From NCBI RefSeq assembly GCF_035046485.1, contig NC_085137.1, forward strand, positions 256,578,733 through 256,642,732: a DNA stretch of 64,000 nt, in the 5' to 3' direction. This document shows positions 12,362 through 23,926 of this stretch, one piece after another; the first letter of the stretch is position 1, and each line of letters opens with the position of its first letter. A model generated the notes under the pieces. That model did not search any database and was not told where the DNA came from. It saw only the letters and a program-made list of their open reading frames with translations. The DNA comes from Aedes albopictus (taxonomy: Eukaryota > Arthropoda > Insecta > Diptera > Culicidae). Made by a program: the position numbers and the translations under genes.

Positions 12362-12612
12362 AAGAGTCCCTGTGCACAGCTGTGAAAGCTTTAGATGACG
12401 GGATCGATTCCTGGTCGGTTCAGAAACTTTTCGTAATGCAAATTTATTTGACTTCTTTTGGTATAGAGTATCTTCGTGTCTGCCACACGATATACACATG
12501 CAAAATGTTCATTGGCAAAGGAAGCTCTCAGTGGAAGTGCTCATGGAACACTAAGCTGAGAAACAGACTTTGTCTCAGTGGGGACGCTAGCCAAAAAGAA
12601 AAAGAATGATAA
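12362..12612 (+). mobile_element. Feilai-like tRNA-derived SINE
   Basis: A Pol III B-box-like GGATCGATTCC lies at 12401-12411. The tRNA-unrelated body follows, including CACACGATATACACATGC and GGAAGTGCTCATGGAACAC, and the 3' end is A/G-rich (AAAAAGAATGATAAGAAGAA). Layout and body match my recollection of Feilai from Aedes aegypti; the name is by recognition rather than search. It does not code for protein. Confidence 0.7.
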
Positions 12613-13253
12613 GAAGAAGACCGCCTATATGTAAGGAAAATTGTGATATAACAATTGGTAGACATCTCAACCAAACGGTTCCGACACTACACTTTGACAT
12701 TTTAACTGCAGAGGCTTTGACCGAGGATCAGATTCTCCACAAAAGAGTACCTCATTCGAAAGGATGCGCCCTTACCAATTACATCAAACCATGACAAATT
12801 GGTCCAACACACCGTGCAGAGATAGCGCCAAAATGCAAAAAGGTCGAGTACCTCCCATTATGAATATGCACCCTGGCAATCGAAACGTTTTTGACCACGA
12901 AATGCCACGAATGCCCTCGAGAGAAAGAGAAGCTCTCGTATTCGCCTCTTCGAAATATATTCACCCCATCTGTGGTCCTGGTTTGGATTTGCTTCTGGTG
13001 GGTTGGTACATATCTGATGCTCCGCCGCGTCACTGCAGTGCAAGAATTTAAGACGAACGCAATTACGCGCACGACTTTTGCCTTAAACACTTTATTTCGA
13101 AGATTTTTCAACCGTTAGTGGCGTTCATTATCTGTGAGTACATCGAGTAAGAAAGAAATTCGGAATCGCCGAACGAAAACTGAGGTAATTGCGTGCCGAC
13201 GAACAATTCAATTGGTAAGAAAAGAACACCTGTACAAATACACAAGCCATTGG
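12613..13253. other. Unassigned stretch
   Basis: Overlapping short frames on both strands between 12779 and 13118 show no recognisable domain. No ordered repeat is visible. Confidence 0.35.
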
Positions 13254-13485
13254 TAGGGTAAAAGGGTATAATGCGCCCCACCGGGGCAAAACGCCCCCCT
13301 TCATTTTCTAGCGATTCAAGTGCTTTTTGCATGCGTGATCGATTAGAAATCTCAAATATTGAAGATCAATTGCCATCAAGCTGATCCGTTACTTGATTGG
13401 TACAGAAAAGCAATAAAAATATCAAAAAGTCTGAAATCGAGGCTTTTGGCGTAATATTTCACCTCTTGTAAGCTGACTTCATTGT

Positions 13486-14347
13486 ACCGTCAAGGCACCA
13501 TTCACCGTGGATTTAAGGGGATTCAGGACAAATAAGGGCTGTCATTTGACACCAGTCTTATAAACATTGTTGGTGCCGCTTTTAATTGCCTTCATTATAG
13601 GTTAAAATTAAAGCAATATCCACAGAAGTAGAAAATTTTTCACAAAATTTGGTGATATAGTAAAATTAGTAAAGGGTAGTAGGGTCGCCTAATTCCGTGG
13701 TAGGTCACCATTCACCGTGGTAGTAGGGACCCATTCACCGTGTATGAGAAATTTTATTCTACTTTGTTTAAAAATGATCAAAACAACCCAGCCAAGGAAA
13801 TTTTCTTCGTTTAAATTCATTTCAAGTAATAACTTGCAAGATTTTATTAGAAAAACGAATGTTCAAATTTTCAATTTTTTCTAGATATATGGGGCACGGT
13901 GAATGGAGACCATTGATTTTTAGGGTACCCATTTACCGTGCCTTTTTGTTTCAATTAAAAAGTACGAGAGATCGTACTTTCTTGTTAAACTTACTTCGGT
14001 AATGCAAAATACATACCTGATATGTGAATTTAATTGCTTCTTGGTGTAATAAAAACGATACTACATTTAGTTTATCGCTTAAATCACCTTAGCGCAGCTT
14101 CCGTTTTTTCACTATGAATGCAGTGAACGAGCAGAAACCCGCGTCATGTAAACACACTTTAGTGTCAAAATGATACTTTTGAATGTTTCTAATGAGCGTT
14201 TTGGCATGGTAACAATACATTAGTGTTGTATTGGTGAAATCGAAGGGAAATTGTCATATCATTCAATCATAATATGGAAAGAATGAAAAAAAAATTCGAA
14301 GGCACACGGTGAATGGAGCCCCCACGGTGAATGGCGCCTTGACGGTA
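13486..14347. mobile_element. TA-flanked MITE with repeated CATTCACCGTG motifs
   Basis: The element begins TACCGTCAAGGCACCATTCA and ends with the near-perfect inverse GGTGAATGGCGCCTTGACGG followed by TA. The motif CATTCACCGTG or its complement recurs inside (about 13498, 13710, 13733, 13893, 14307 and 14324), like the subterminal binding repeats of cut-and-paste transposons. It is non-coding and nested in 13254-15243. Confidence 0.75.
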
Positions 14348-14433
14348 AACGAAGCTAGTTCTGTTCGCTTGCGATATTTTGAGACTTTTATGCAGTTAAA
14401 CACTTGATAAAAGACTATCCTAGGATAAGCATG

Positions 14434-14826
14434 TAGGGGAACTGCGGGCATAACGCCCCCCGGGGGCAAAACGCCTTCACGCGATTTCATCATATTGTGG
14501 AAGTTTTCGTTAGATACAAGCAAACTAGAACTCAAACTGAGCAGGTTAAGATCAAGAACGGCTGCTATTGTCGAAAGAAAAGCGTGAAAAACGACGATTT
14601 TCCACATTTGGAAAGATTCCCTAATTTGCAGCGCACAGAAATTAAGACATTGCGCGCTGATTCTATGGAATCAACCCATGAAACTACCACGCGCCTCCTA
14701 CTTCTTCATTTGCTGCTGGGAAGGGTTTGATGGAGCCCCTTGGTATTTCACAACAATTCAAAGCGGGAAATGCCAGCGGGCGTTTTGCCTCACCCAGAAA
14801 GGCATTCTGCCTCCTGCAGTTTTCCG
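14434..14826. mobile_element. Inner GCCCC-type foldback element
   Basis: The left end TAGGGGAACTGCGGGCATAA continues into GCCCCCCGGGGGCAAAACGC. The right side carries a decayed inverse (GGGCGTTTTGCC near 14779, then a CCTGCAGTTTTCC end). Its GGGCATAA/GCCCC theme resembles the outer element, so both may belong to one superfamily. The right boundary is approximate. Confidence 0.5.
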
Positions 14827-15243
14827 GCACCTAAAAAGTAACACTTTTTTAATTGTTTATTTGAATGGGAAATTTTGTGAGCACGCGGGCCAAAAGTTGA
14901 AGTCTCTTAGGTAATGGATTATACTGCTCTCCGAGGCATAATACGACCTTAAAATAAGCTTCATTTGAGGTTTATGACCAGTTTATTTTCTGGGACAGTT
15001 TTATCACGGGGTTGGACGTTTTTCTTTTGGTGGACCGTTTGTTTTGAAAAGGCAGACTTTGGGACGTTTTCGAAAAACGTTTCAAAGCTTCCATAGCCAC
15101 CCCTTCAAAGACAAAGTATGCATGCAACACCTCACTGACTTTAGGAACAACGGTTTGCAGTGGACAGTAGATGGAATAAGGCGCCAGTTTTAGAAATATT
15201 GCCATTTCCGCTTAAGGGGGGCATATTATTCCTGTTTACCCTA

Positions 15244-16740
15244 AATAACAACAGTCTACAGAATTTTTGAACTCGGTCAGCAGATGATCATTTTTAGTGC
15301 AGAACTATGCCTATCATAGTAGAATGGAAATAAGAGAAATTTTTAATTGTATTTTCTCAATGAAAAAGAAAAATCCATTTCTCCATATCTTTATTTTTTG
15401 AATATAAGAAGGTTGCCCCAAAAACTCGCTAATAACACAACTTTTATCAATCTAATCCCCCCCTTCAGCGAGTTTTCTAAGCGAACCATATTCCCATACC
15501 CCAGCGTGGACTTACCACTGGATGTTAAGGTGACCGAGCACCCGGGCATACGGATTGCTCAAGCAGAGTAGGCGCGGCGGGGGTGCCAGCAGTGGGCTCT
15601 GCTGGGCCTCTTCGGCAGTTCCACACATCCGGAAGAAACTCTGTATAAGCGACATGGCGCCGCCTTAGTGACACATTCTAGCTAGTTGTGCCTCGGGGAC
15701 ATCAGGAACGACGCCAATGAGTTCTTGGTTATGGTATAATGGTCAGTGAGTGGTCATGCTTTGTAATTGATAACTGGGACGGTACACGCTTAGCTAACTA
15801 CGTACAAATGAGCTGGTAGCGACGGCATTCTATTCTCTTAGAAAGGTCGGGTAACACTGATTTAAAACGGCCGATGGGCTAATGTCGACGCTGTCTTCCG
15901 TCCCATAAAACCATGGCGTGGAATTAGAGTACGTTCCTGACCTGTGCTCAGCTGGTAATCACGGCTATCCCCGCGGCTACACCCCTCAGGATTGGCGTGT
16001 GATTGCTTCGGGAGGACACACACCAACCCAAGATTCAATGGGGATGGAAGGCCAGGGTTCTGGCCGAACCGGGATTGTTTGACTTGGGTTCTGGATCATG
16101 CAGGGTCCGGTCGAGCTGGTTGTGCCTGGTCCTTACCAAGGGTATGCTCTAAAGTGCGTCTAGCTCATGCGGGGTTCGGTGAAGTTCTGAGGGTGGATCC
16201 TTAACGGGTATTGCTTGGTTGTGGCTTCTGGAGATGAGCTTCCTATACCATCGACTTCCCGCACGCTCACCGACGGGTGGGTGACTCATCGGATATCGAA
16301 CGGCGGTCCTTGCCGTCGTCCTCACCTCAGAGACGTCCGTCACCACTGCCCACGTGGCGTGTGGCTCAGTGATATCGTAGCTCACTGGCAACCAGCGCTA
16401 GGCACGCCGACTTCGTCACAATTAGGGTGGGGCCTTAGCGATCCCTTCCACCGACTGGTCCACGTATCTAGGTGGGAATTTTTTTGGCCTCTAGGGAAAC
16501 TGACTTGCTTTTAGGTTAGCTCCGCAAGATATGCGGCCGACTATCGAAATTGCCCTTAGAACCACTCACGAAATATGGCACCGTTTGTCAATATTCTGGA
16601 GAAACTACTGAACACTTTGCACTGAGCATGAGTACCGGGCCAAGAAAAATGTTTTTTTTTTTTTTTTCAACTGTCTCCCAATTCCACACGAGGTCACGGA
16701 TAAAAAAATTTTCGGAGCCTGCTTATTATCGACCGCACTC
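15244..16740. other. Unassigned stretch, GC-rich from about 15500
   Basis: No recognisable protein domain. Frames such as 15992-16204 (+) are rich in Gly and Arg without a motif. It lies just upstream of non-LTR retrotransposon ORF1 sequence in the same orientation and could include that element's 5' untranslated region, but this is a guess from position. A run of T lies at about 16650-16667. Confidence 0.3.
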
Positions 16741-17568
16741 TTCAATTATACAGTGCTTTCTGTCTCTGCGCCAACCAACCACGGACAGCTTCCTCTTTGC
16801 TGGCAACGCGACGATGCAGCACGAAACCATGTAGCTCTCCGGAGCCGTAGCGGAGAGGTCGAACCGCCCAACATCGAGCTGCATGGTCGAAACCTACCGA
16901 GGAGAGGAAGAAAGAATCGGCCAATGCGAATAACCAGGCTACCAAGTCGGTTGCGAAACACGCAAGGGGCAGGGAAACCAAGCCCCAAGAGGCCAACCCT
17001 AAGAGAAACGGTGGCCAACCGGACCAAGGGGAGGAGAACCCTTGGATTACGCGCTGGTCTTTACAAGAAAGGCACACAGAACTAGCTCAAGAGGTATTGG
17101 GCGAAAAAGTGCAGGTAAGACCCCTAACTACAGAGACGACTCCAGTGTTAAAACCTGGACGAAATAACCGACGCAGAAGAGTTGGCAACCGCACTTAAAC
17201 AGCAGTGCGAGGTAGATGCACCGACTACATCGATCCGCCTGCGAATCGGCCCGACAGGCACGCAGATCGCCAAGATCAAGCGCCCCGTATAGGGAGGTGA
17301 ATAAGGCGACTGCAGTCGGCTAGATCAAAGTAGACTGGTCAGTGTGCCCGCTCAGCATAAACAAGCCAAGTGCTTTGAGCAATCACATAAGTCGTGGGCG
17401 TGTAAAGACCCCGACAAGAGCAAGCTCTGCAGAAAGTGCGGAGGGGAGGGCCATATCGCCAGGGAGTGCAACTCGGCATCAAGATGCCTGATTTGCAAAT
17501 CGAAAAAGAGTCATACGACGGGCGGGCCTAAATGTCCAGGCACGCGAGGAGGTCGAACCAACCGACGA
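16741..17568 (+). pseudogene. Non-LTR retrotransposon ORF1 (gag-like, CCHC zinc knuckles), broken
   Basis: The intact end of the frame (17344-17571) carries zinc knuckles. One perfect CX2CX4HX4C is CRKCGGEGHIAREC, preceded by a decayed one (CFEQSHKSWAC) and followed by CLICKSKKSHTTGGPKC. Three knuckles near the C terminus of ORF1 are typical of R1, LOA and I-type elements, where the protein binds element RNA. Upstream sequence from about 16750 reads as basic gag-like peptide in shifting frames with stops, so the gene is dead. It is followed directly by the start of ORF2. Confidence 0.7.
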
Positions 17569-17570
17569 TA

Positions 17571-17735
17571 ATGCAGGTAACACAGCTAAACTTGAACCAC
17601 TGTGAAGCCTTACAACAGTTGCTGTGGCAGTCAGTCTCGGAGTCAAGTACAGACATCGTACTACTATCGGACTCATACCACATTCCCCCAGGATACGGCC
17701 ACGGCGATCTGTACATTCGGAAGTGGAACTGACAC
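17571..17735 (+). pseudogene. Start of non-LTR ORF2 (endonuclease N terminus), truncated
   Basis: The ATG at 17571 overlaps the ORF1 stop as TAATG. The encoded start, MQVTQLNLNHCEALQQLL followed by TDIVLLSDSYHIPPG, matches the opening of R1/LOA-type apurinic-like endonucleases (QLNLNHC..A..LL, then a D-ALLSEPY-like segment). The reading frame stops at about 17730 and the following sequence is unrelated, so the element was truncated or cut by another insertion. ORF2 would normally continue with endonuclease and reverse transcriptase for over 900 residues. Confidence 0.7.
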
Positions 17736-18095
17736 AGCTCCTTATGAGAAAAATGCGAAAAGTCAGATTTCCCATTTTAAATGAAATACAAATTTCAATC
17801 GCAATCCGGGAAACGGGGACACAACCAATCGCTCCCAAATTTTGCACAGTTGTTTTGGAAGCAAATGTGGATTGAAAAAGCCTTGTTCCAGGTTGATGGG
17901 ATCAAATTTCAATTTTCCCATACAACGTTGACCCACACATATACTGCAAATACGAGCAGAACATGGCCGCACAAGGCTGATTGAGCACGAACTCAATTCC
18001 TAAAGATCCAATTGATCACTAATGGAATTCTTGGAAATTCTTACATGATCTTGTCATTGAACCTATTTTTTACATGATATAACATAGATGTGCAT
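17736..18095. other. Unassigned AT-rich spacer
   Basis: No domain or ordered repeat is recognisable between the truncated ORF2 and the foldback element at 18096. Confidence 0.35.
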
Positions 18096-20220
18096 TAGAG
18101 TGGCTCAAGCTTGTATGGAAAAATCGCATGCCAAAAATTCGATGAGTATCCTTCTCATTTCGTTCTTCATAACGCCACGATGTTCTGGTCAAATTTTCAG
18201 CTCAATCCGTTAACATTTGGGCGATGCTTAACTCGTTTAAAGTTTATGTTGGAAAACATCGTTTTTTGCATTTTTCTTGAGGGGTTCTAATTTTTGTTAA
18301 ACCACGTATATGATTCTATAGAAATATAGCCTGGGATATGTCAAAAAACTTTGTCGAAGACTGCAACGTGATCAGACACTTGCGAAAAAAGCTATAGTCT
18401 AGATCAGTGATTCCCAAAGTGGGCGAAATCGCCCCCCGAAAATCAGGTCCATGGGGGCGAAAATTAAAATTGGGGGGTGAAAATTCTAAAAAGGGGGCGA
18501 TTTTTCAACGCCTCAAATCCATCTATAATATGAACAAATAAGTTGAAATCCTTAAAAAAAATCCGGATCAAAGTTATTCCAATGTAAGTGTGAACAAACA
18601 ATTTTTTAATGTGTTGATGGAAATGTTGGGAAGCTTCCTACAATTTATCGCAAGACTGCTACAAGAGCTTCCAGAATAATTCCGTGGAAATCTAAAAAAG
18701 CTATTAAGAAGCTCCTAGCGAACAATAGAACACACTGTTTGGCTGCCATTCGGGAATAACTTTTTCGAAGTTAGTTTTTTCCATCTCATCAGAAAACTTT
18801 GTTTGAAGTTCATAGGTGAAATGCATTATTTCTGTCTTATCTTTATTATCGAGACTTTCAGCCCGAGGGTGGTTCGTTTCCTATTGCATCATTAATATGA
18901 AGAAATGTCAAGCAAATTTCATAAACACGTTGCATGTGATATTGATGAGGAAGTTTCTGAAGGAGTTTTTGTGGGATTAACGATTCCCTAAGAAAATTAT
19001 GAAGACTTTTGTAGTGTAATTGGTCACACAATTTCTGACTTTTCAGGAAAATTTCAAATTTTGATTAACTATTTCCAGAAATTTGTCAAGCTTCTTAAGT
19101 ATTTCAGAAACACCTTCAAGAAGCGTTTTGATTCTTCAATTCAATCTTTGCAAAGTGATCAAAACTTACTATCCCTTAGTTTCGTTCTACCTAACTGAAA
19201 CCGTAGGATGCGGGACTATTTTGGAAAGGGGATACTATTTTGGGCACTTTTGTGCTATAATTTCAGTCATTGGCTGAGTTATTGCGGGCAAGTCCTTTAA
19301 TTTGGTCCCCATCAGCTGTTTTTCATTTATCAACCATCGTGAAAAGGTATCAGAGTTGACTTTTTTTTTTTTGAAAACCTTGCAATACATATCTAGGCTG
19401 TGTCAAATTTCCTTGAACATTATGTTTGTGTTATCCATAATAATTCAATTGATTTTCATTTTGTCACTAGTCTTGTTTGATTACAAATGATTAATGGTTG
19501 GTTTTCGAACGCAGTAAAATACCTTTATAAAGAGGACACTGGTAAATGCGCTGCTGAAAATAGCAAATGTCCAGAAATTTCGAATATTCAGTGTTTGTTG
19601 AACAAATTTAATGGCTAAGCACAGCACGATTCAAAAAAATCCTTTTAAAAAGCAAATAAACAAAAAAGAGAAATATATAAATGTAAATACGTTACATGTT
19701 ATGATGTATAAAATTTTGCAACTTCAGTATTTTACTTGAAAAATTAAACCTTGCCTAGGGGGGCGAAAAAATATTTCTTCAGCTCCAAGGGGGCGATACC
19801 ACCAACAAGTTTGGGAATCACTGGTCTAGACAGTACGTGCCCATTCTATGAGATATTATTGCTATTGTTATTCCTTTACATGTTGAATGTTAAGCACCAC
19901 CAGATGGTCTGCATGTAATATCTTTTCTTACAAGCTTCGGATAAATTTGCGATCTTCGACAACATTTTGCGGCACATATAAGACTACAGTTCTATATAAT
20001 CGGTTATGTGATTTAAGTAAAAATAGTGCCACTCACGATAGAAGTGCAAAAACGATGTTTTCCCATATAAACTTCCATACAAACTTCAAATGAGTTTAGC
20101 ACCGCCCACATGTTAACGGATTTAGCTGAAAATTTGACCAGAGCATCATGGCGTAATATAGAACGAAATGAGAAGGGTGCCCATCGAACTTTTTGACATG
20201 TGGTATTTTGAGCCACGCTA
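18096..20220. mobile_element. TA-flanked foldback element, split by a hAT insertion
   Basis: The left arm starts TAGAGTGGCTCAAGCTTGTA (18096) and the right arm ends in its inverse, TTTTGAGCCACGCTA (20220). The arms stay similar for about 300 bp, for example CCTTCTCATTTCGTTC near 18150 against GAACGAAATGAGAAGGG near 20160. The centre is occupied by the hAT element at 18405-19823, which accounts for most of the length. There is no ORF of its own. Confidence 0.75.
18405..19823. mobile_element. Non-autonomous hAT element
   Basis: The 1419-bp element has terminal inverted repeats CAGTGATTCCCAAA...TTTGGGAATCACTG and an 8-bp target duplication, GTCTAGAT (18397-18404) against GTCTAGAC (19824-19831), matching 7 of 8. 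Tracts of GGGGGCGA lie just inside both ends. These are hAT superfamily hallmarks. No transposase frame remains. A SINE-tail-like segment (TCTTTATTATCGAGACTTTC) lies at about 18840, so other elements have landed inside it. Confidence 0.85.
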
Positions 20221-20249
20221 ATTTGCATTTGAACCTATGTGAGTTACAC

Positions 20250-20321
20250 TGTTGAAAATGCTTTGACATCCATATGCACAACGCTCGATGAACAAATTGA
20301 GATTTGAATTATGAAAAGAAA
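20250..20321. repeat. Direct repeat, left copy
   Basis: A 72-bp segment (TGTTGAAAATGCTTTGACAT through ATGAAAAGAAA) recurs at 20748-20828 in the same orientation with few changes and one internal length difference. The two copies bracket about 430 bp including the tRNA-like sequence. Confidence 0.8.
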
Positions 20322-20327
20322 TCCACG

Positions 20328-20401
20328 TACTCCGGTGAGACTCGAACTCACGACTCCCAATTCGCTAAACGGGCGCTTCTATTCCTTCAAGCTACGGAGT
20401 C
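20328..20401 (-). tRNA. tRNA-like sequence (tRNA pseudogene or SINE head)
   Basis: Read on the minus strand, this 74-nt segment has a 6-of-7 bp acceptor stem (GACTCCG/CGGAGTA), a perfect 4-bp D stem (GCTT/AAGC) with GG in the loop, and a perfect 5-bp T arm (GTGAG TTCGAGT CTCAC). The anticodon arm is poor, with one extra nucleotide and a mismatch. If forced, the loop reads TTAGCGA, giving AGC. A TTTTC run lies just downstream. The damaged anticodon arm argues for a pseudogene or SINE-derived copy. Confidence 0.45.
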
Positions 20402-20747
20402 ACTCGACTATCTCCGTCGCCAGCAGGCCTAGAACTGAACTCGATTCCACAATCGCACATGGTTATCTTCTTTTCACAATCCAAACCTCCTTCAGATGGG
20501 ATTAGATGAACATCTAACACATACACTGTTGTGCACATGTGTGTTCAAGCGTGAAAGGAAATTGTTTTTAATTGTCAAGAGCTTCGGGCACCGTCTCCCA
20601 ATCACTTATTGGTATGACAATAGTGTGCAGTCGGACTCTCGACGGGTCGGTCCTCGGCCGACCGATTACGGTAAGCTTAACCGTAGCACCTTACAAATGT
20701 CAATTTCTTGATTTTGCTTTGGCTGACCAAGCCATGTGGGAAAACTC

Positions 20748-20828
20748 TGTTGAAAATGCTTTGACATCCATATGTACAACAGAACATGTGCTCGATGAAC
20801 AAATTGAGATATGAATTATGAAAAGAAA
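20748..20828. repeat. Direct repeat, right copy
   Basis: This 81-bp copy of the segment at 20250-20321 carries about 9 extra bases (ACAGAACATGT region). It marks the right edge of the duplicated block. Confidence 0.8.
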
Positions 20829-22480
20829 AACATTTCCATAAAATCCCAATGTCACCCTCTCCCTCTTAAACACTCCACATCGCCATTTTCCAGAAAACCA
20901 TCCTTAACCATCCTATTTTTCCTAGTCGGAACGTTACCGCAAGTAGCTGAAAAAGAGGAAAACTGAATCCTGACAAGGGTTGACCAGCATTAACAGCAAA
21001 TATCATTTCCTTGTTATCTCAACGTCATTGCTACGAATGTTCATTCTGAAACAAATCACTTCATTGTCCCGATATCAGTTGCAACATCTACTCTGATTAA
21101 ATATTGGTTTTATCTAGTTTACTGCTCACTGCAGCTGAGCTTACCCGACAATTAAATGTCCATTACTCCACTTGAAATTCAAATTAATTCCAATGTAATG
21201 ATACACTTTACGACGACACGGTCCGGTGTGTATGCTCAACGAAAAGGTGTGGGAAAACTGTCCGGGCTGAAATAATTATGTCAGTTATGTATTTTACAAA
21301 AGTTTAACACTGCCACGGTACTCGTGTGGTCTTTGAAACGTACCGACGACCACGATGGACGACGTCTCGACCTCATGCCCAATCAACGAACCAACAACCG
21401 CAATACACCCATCACGCAGTTCGTCGCTTTTGCGCTGGCACAAGTCTTTTCTTCTACCCCCGCGACTAAAAAAGCACATTGCACTCATCGGTCGGTCGTT
21501 GGTATCTTGACTGAAATTAGTTCATAGTCAGTCAACAGCGCTAACGCGTCTGCAAAAGGGTACGAAGGGACCCACTAAATGGACGCGACCACCTCTCATG
21601 AATAATAATGTGAGAAATTCTGGCCGTCACTGGTACCACCGCCACATTCTTAGCATCCGAAATGAAGATGCCTATTGTGATTGGGGGACCCTCTATCCAG
21701 CGCAACGTTGCGTTGCGTTGTAGGCCAGCCGCAGTGGGTTCTTCCTTGTTTACCGAAATAGCCTACTGTGTGCCATGGTGAGTTTCGTTAGTTTTACGAC
21801 TCAATGATTTATGTGGAGCAATTTCAGGTAAAATATGTGCCTTTTGCATAAATTTTACCCGATTGTGCGTCGTTGATCGGAAAGAATGTCTGGCAAGTGG
21901 GGATTTGTATGCTGTCGGCTCACGGATCACTTTTGTTACTTTTAATCTATAAATTTGAGCATAAAATAATATCAGAGTCAAACAGTTTTCATTGCTTTTT
22001 GAATCAGAAGATGATAGGGTTGTGGTTCTCAAGGAATCATTAACACTATATTTCGTCTTATCGGGCTTACATTGCTATTGTATTAGGGCCAGAGGCGAAG
22101 TGCCACGTGGTTTCTTGAGTTTGATTCGGGTTTCCCTTTATGTTTTTAATCCAGGTTTCAATATCGTGAAGTTAAAAAAAAACCTCAGTTACATGGCCGA
22201 ATATAGCATACACAAGGAAAGACTATTACCATAGACAATTTTCTATGTACATTTCTCAATTTACTCTCAAAGCACGTACGTGCACAGGAAATGCGAAAAA
22301 GTATGGATTTTCAGCATTTTTGTAAAAATGTGGAGGAGCGCCTTGTATCTAAAAATAGAACAATGGAAGGGGTTTAACTTACAAAACCCCTCCCTTGTGC
22401 ACGGTCTTGAACCAAGAGAGTCAGAAGGTTTCTATCTAAATCAACAAACCAGACCAATCCAAACTAGCGGTGTCTAGTGC
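20829..22480. other. Unassigned mixed-composition stretch
   Basis: No recognisable gene. The short repeat GCGTTGCGTTG lies near 21710. Short frames on both strands lack domains. Confidence 0.35.
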
Positions 22481-23400
22481 TCGAGAGACTGCGATATGGA
22501 AATCCCTGTCCTAGAAACCAACCACTCTTCTACTATCGATCGTCGCATGATCGCGCCCGTGAGGGGACCCATCGTGGTCAACTAACTGTTCTTGTCCATT
22601 CTAATGTCCATGGGGTTGTAAATTTCACGACTAGCGGCGACGACGACGACGACGACGACGACACTCGACTGATAATCTAAGGCACGTCACATTGTCACAA
22701 TTTGTGCCATCGGACACACTGACCCGATCTTGGGCTTGACAGCGGAACCCCGTATGATGGGGCGGCGATTGATGACCACTTCGAAGACTTCGGCGAACGA
22801 AGCAGTTCCATGCAGACGGCGGTGATGTCTATCGACGCTGGCCGAGACTGACACTGACACTGTGCCCCGAAGCTGCTCAATGGCGGTAGCCGGTTCAGCT
22901 GTCCATCCGTGTTTGAGATCGCGTAAATTTATCGCCGGCGGAGATTTGTTTGTCTTCGCGGGATCCATTGCACTGCACTGCACATCACAACAGTCCAAAA
23001 GACAACCCGGCTGCTGTGCGCGCTGTTGCGATCCCCATTGTGGTTCTGCCTCCGGGGGTCTCAAGGTATGCTGCTAGTGGTGCTATGCAGTTTGGTTGCA
23101 CTGATGTTGTCACCGTCATCGTCGATACCCGTTGATGTGGGCCTCGACTCGGTAGACTCGGTAGCAAGGGAGACAGTGAGGAGCAAAACTCCCCAGCTCG
23201 AACGTGAAAATGGCAATTTGCATAAATTGGTGTGTCATTTGTTGGTTCGATCGTTCGGGGCGTTGTCGTTTTCTGGCTGTGGACGAAACTCTGAACCAGA
23301 AGGAGTCGTCCAGTTGCCAGCTCAGAAAACAATAACCGATGGGCTAACGGGAGTATCGTTTGAAGTGTATCAACTGATAGATAAATCATCACAGTAAAAG
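22481..23400. other. GC-rich segment with a GAC microsatellite
   Basis: A (GAC)n run lies at about 22638-22664. Frames on both strands reach 120-135 codons (22687-23064 minus, 22985-23392 minus, 23026-23397 plus) and overlap each other. None shows a domain, and none has a clear splice site or codon pattern that singles it out. This could be unique host sequence, but I cannot support a gene. Confidence 0.35.
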
Positions 23401-23926
23401 GTAAACAAGTTTGAGCCCTTTGGGCTTTATTAGCGCTTGATCGATTTATGGCCTAAAGAACAGGTGAGGACAAGTGCTTAGGAATGGGCAACAAGATTTT
23501 TATTTTGCATTATTGGCCAACCTTGAGTGATGCGTGCTTTTGATAATAAGCGTACCAGAAACACTACTGCTTGATTTGTCTGTACCAGCCTTTTGGGTTA
23601 TCTGCACTTCCACGGGTTACAAACAGGACTTCAAGTATCTTTGCAGAAAATCGAAAGCGCATCCGGGTAAGAACTGATGCATGAGGCAACTTTAGTGAAA
23701 ACGGGAACCTCTGATTGGAGACTTGATACGTGGAACAGCTACTGCCGTAATTCTGTAAAGTGACGTAAGCGACATTGATAGTTTTGGCCCATTTTTTTGT
23801 TTTATGCATATAACTTTTAGTCATCCTCTAAGTTTATTTCCGAAGATGATACATTACGACTAGAACTTGCATTATAATACAGCAGGCATACCACAGTGTT
23901 ATTTTTACACCAGATATTATATATAA

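Larger units (their letters stand above)
13254..15243. mobile_element. Outer inverted-repeat element of a three-level nest
   Basis: The left end TAGGGTAAAAGGGTATAATG (13254) is matched by an inverted right end closing in GTTTACCCTA (15243). The outermost TA is probably the target duplication. GCCCC-rich subterminal motifs follow inside both ends. Two further elements, 13486-14347 and 14434-14826, lie inside it. No transposase is encoded. Confidence 0.6.

Noticed and set aside
20328..20401. Functional tRNA-Ala gene
   Set aside because: The anticodon arm has an extra base and a mismatch, so a pseudogene or SINE head is more likely. Kept only as tRNA-like.
22687..23397. Three overlapping ORFs of 120-135 codons on both strands
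   Set aside because: GC-rich sequence gives chance open frames. None has a recognisable motif, and they exclude one another.
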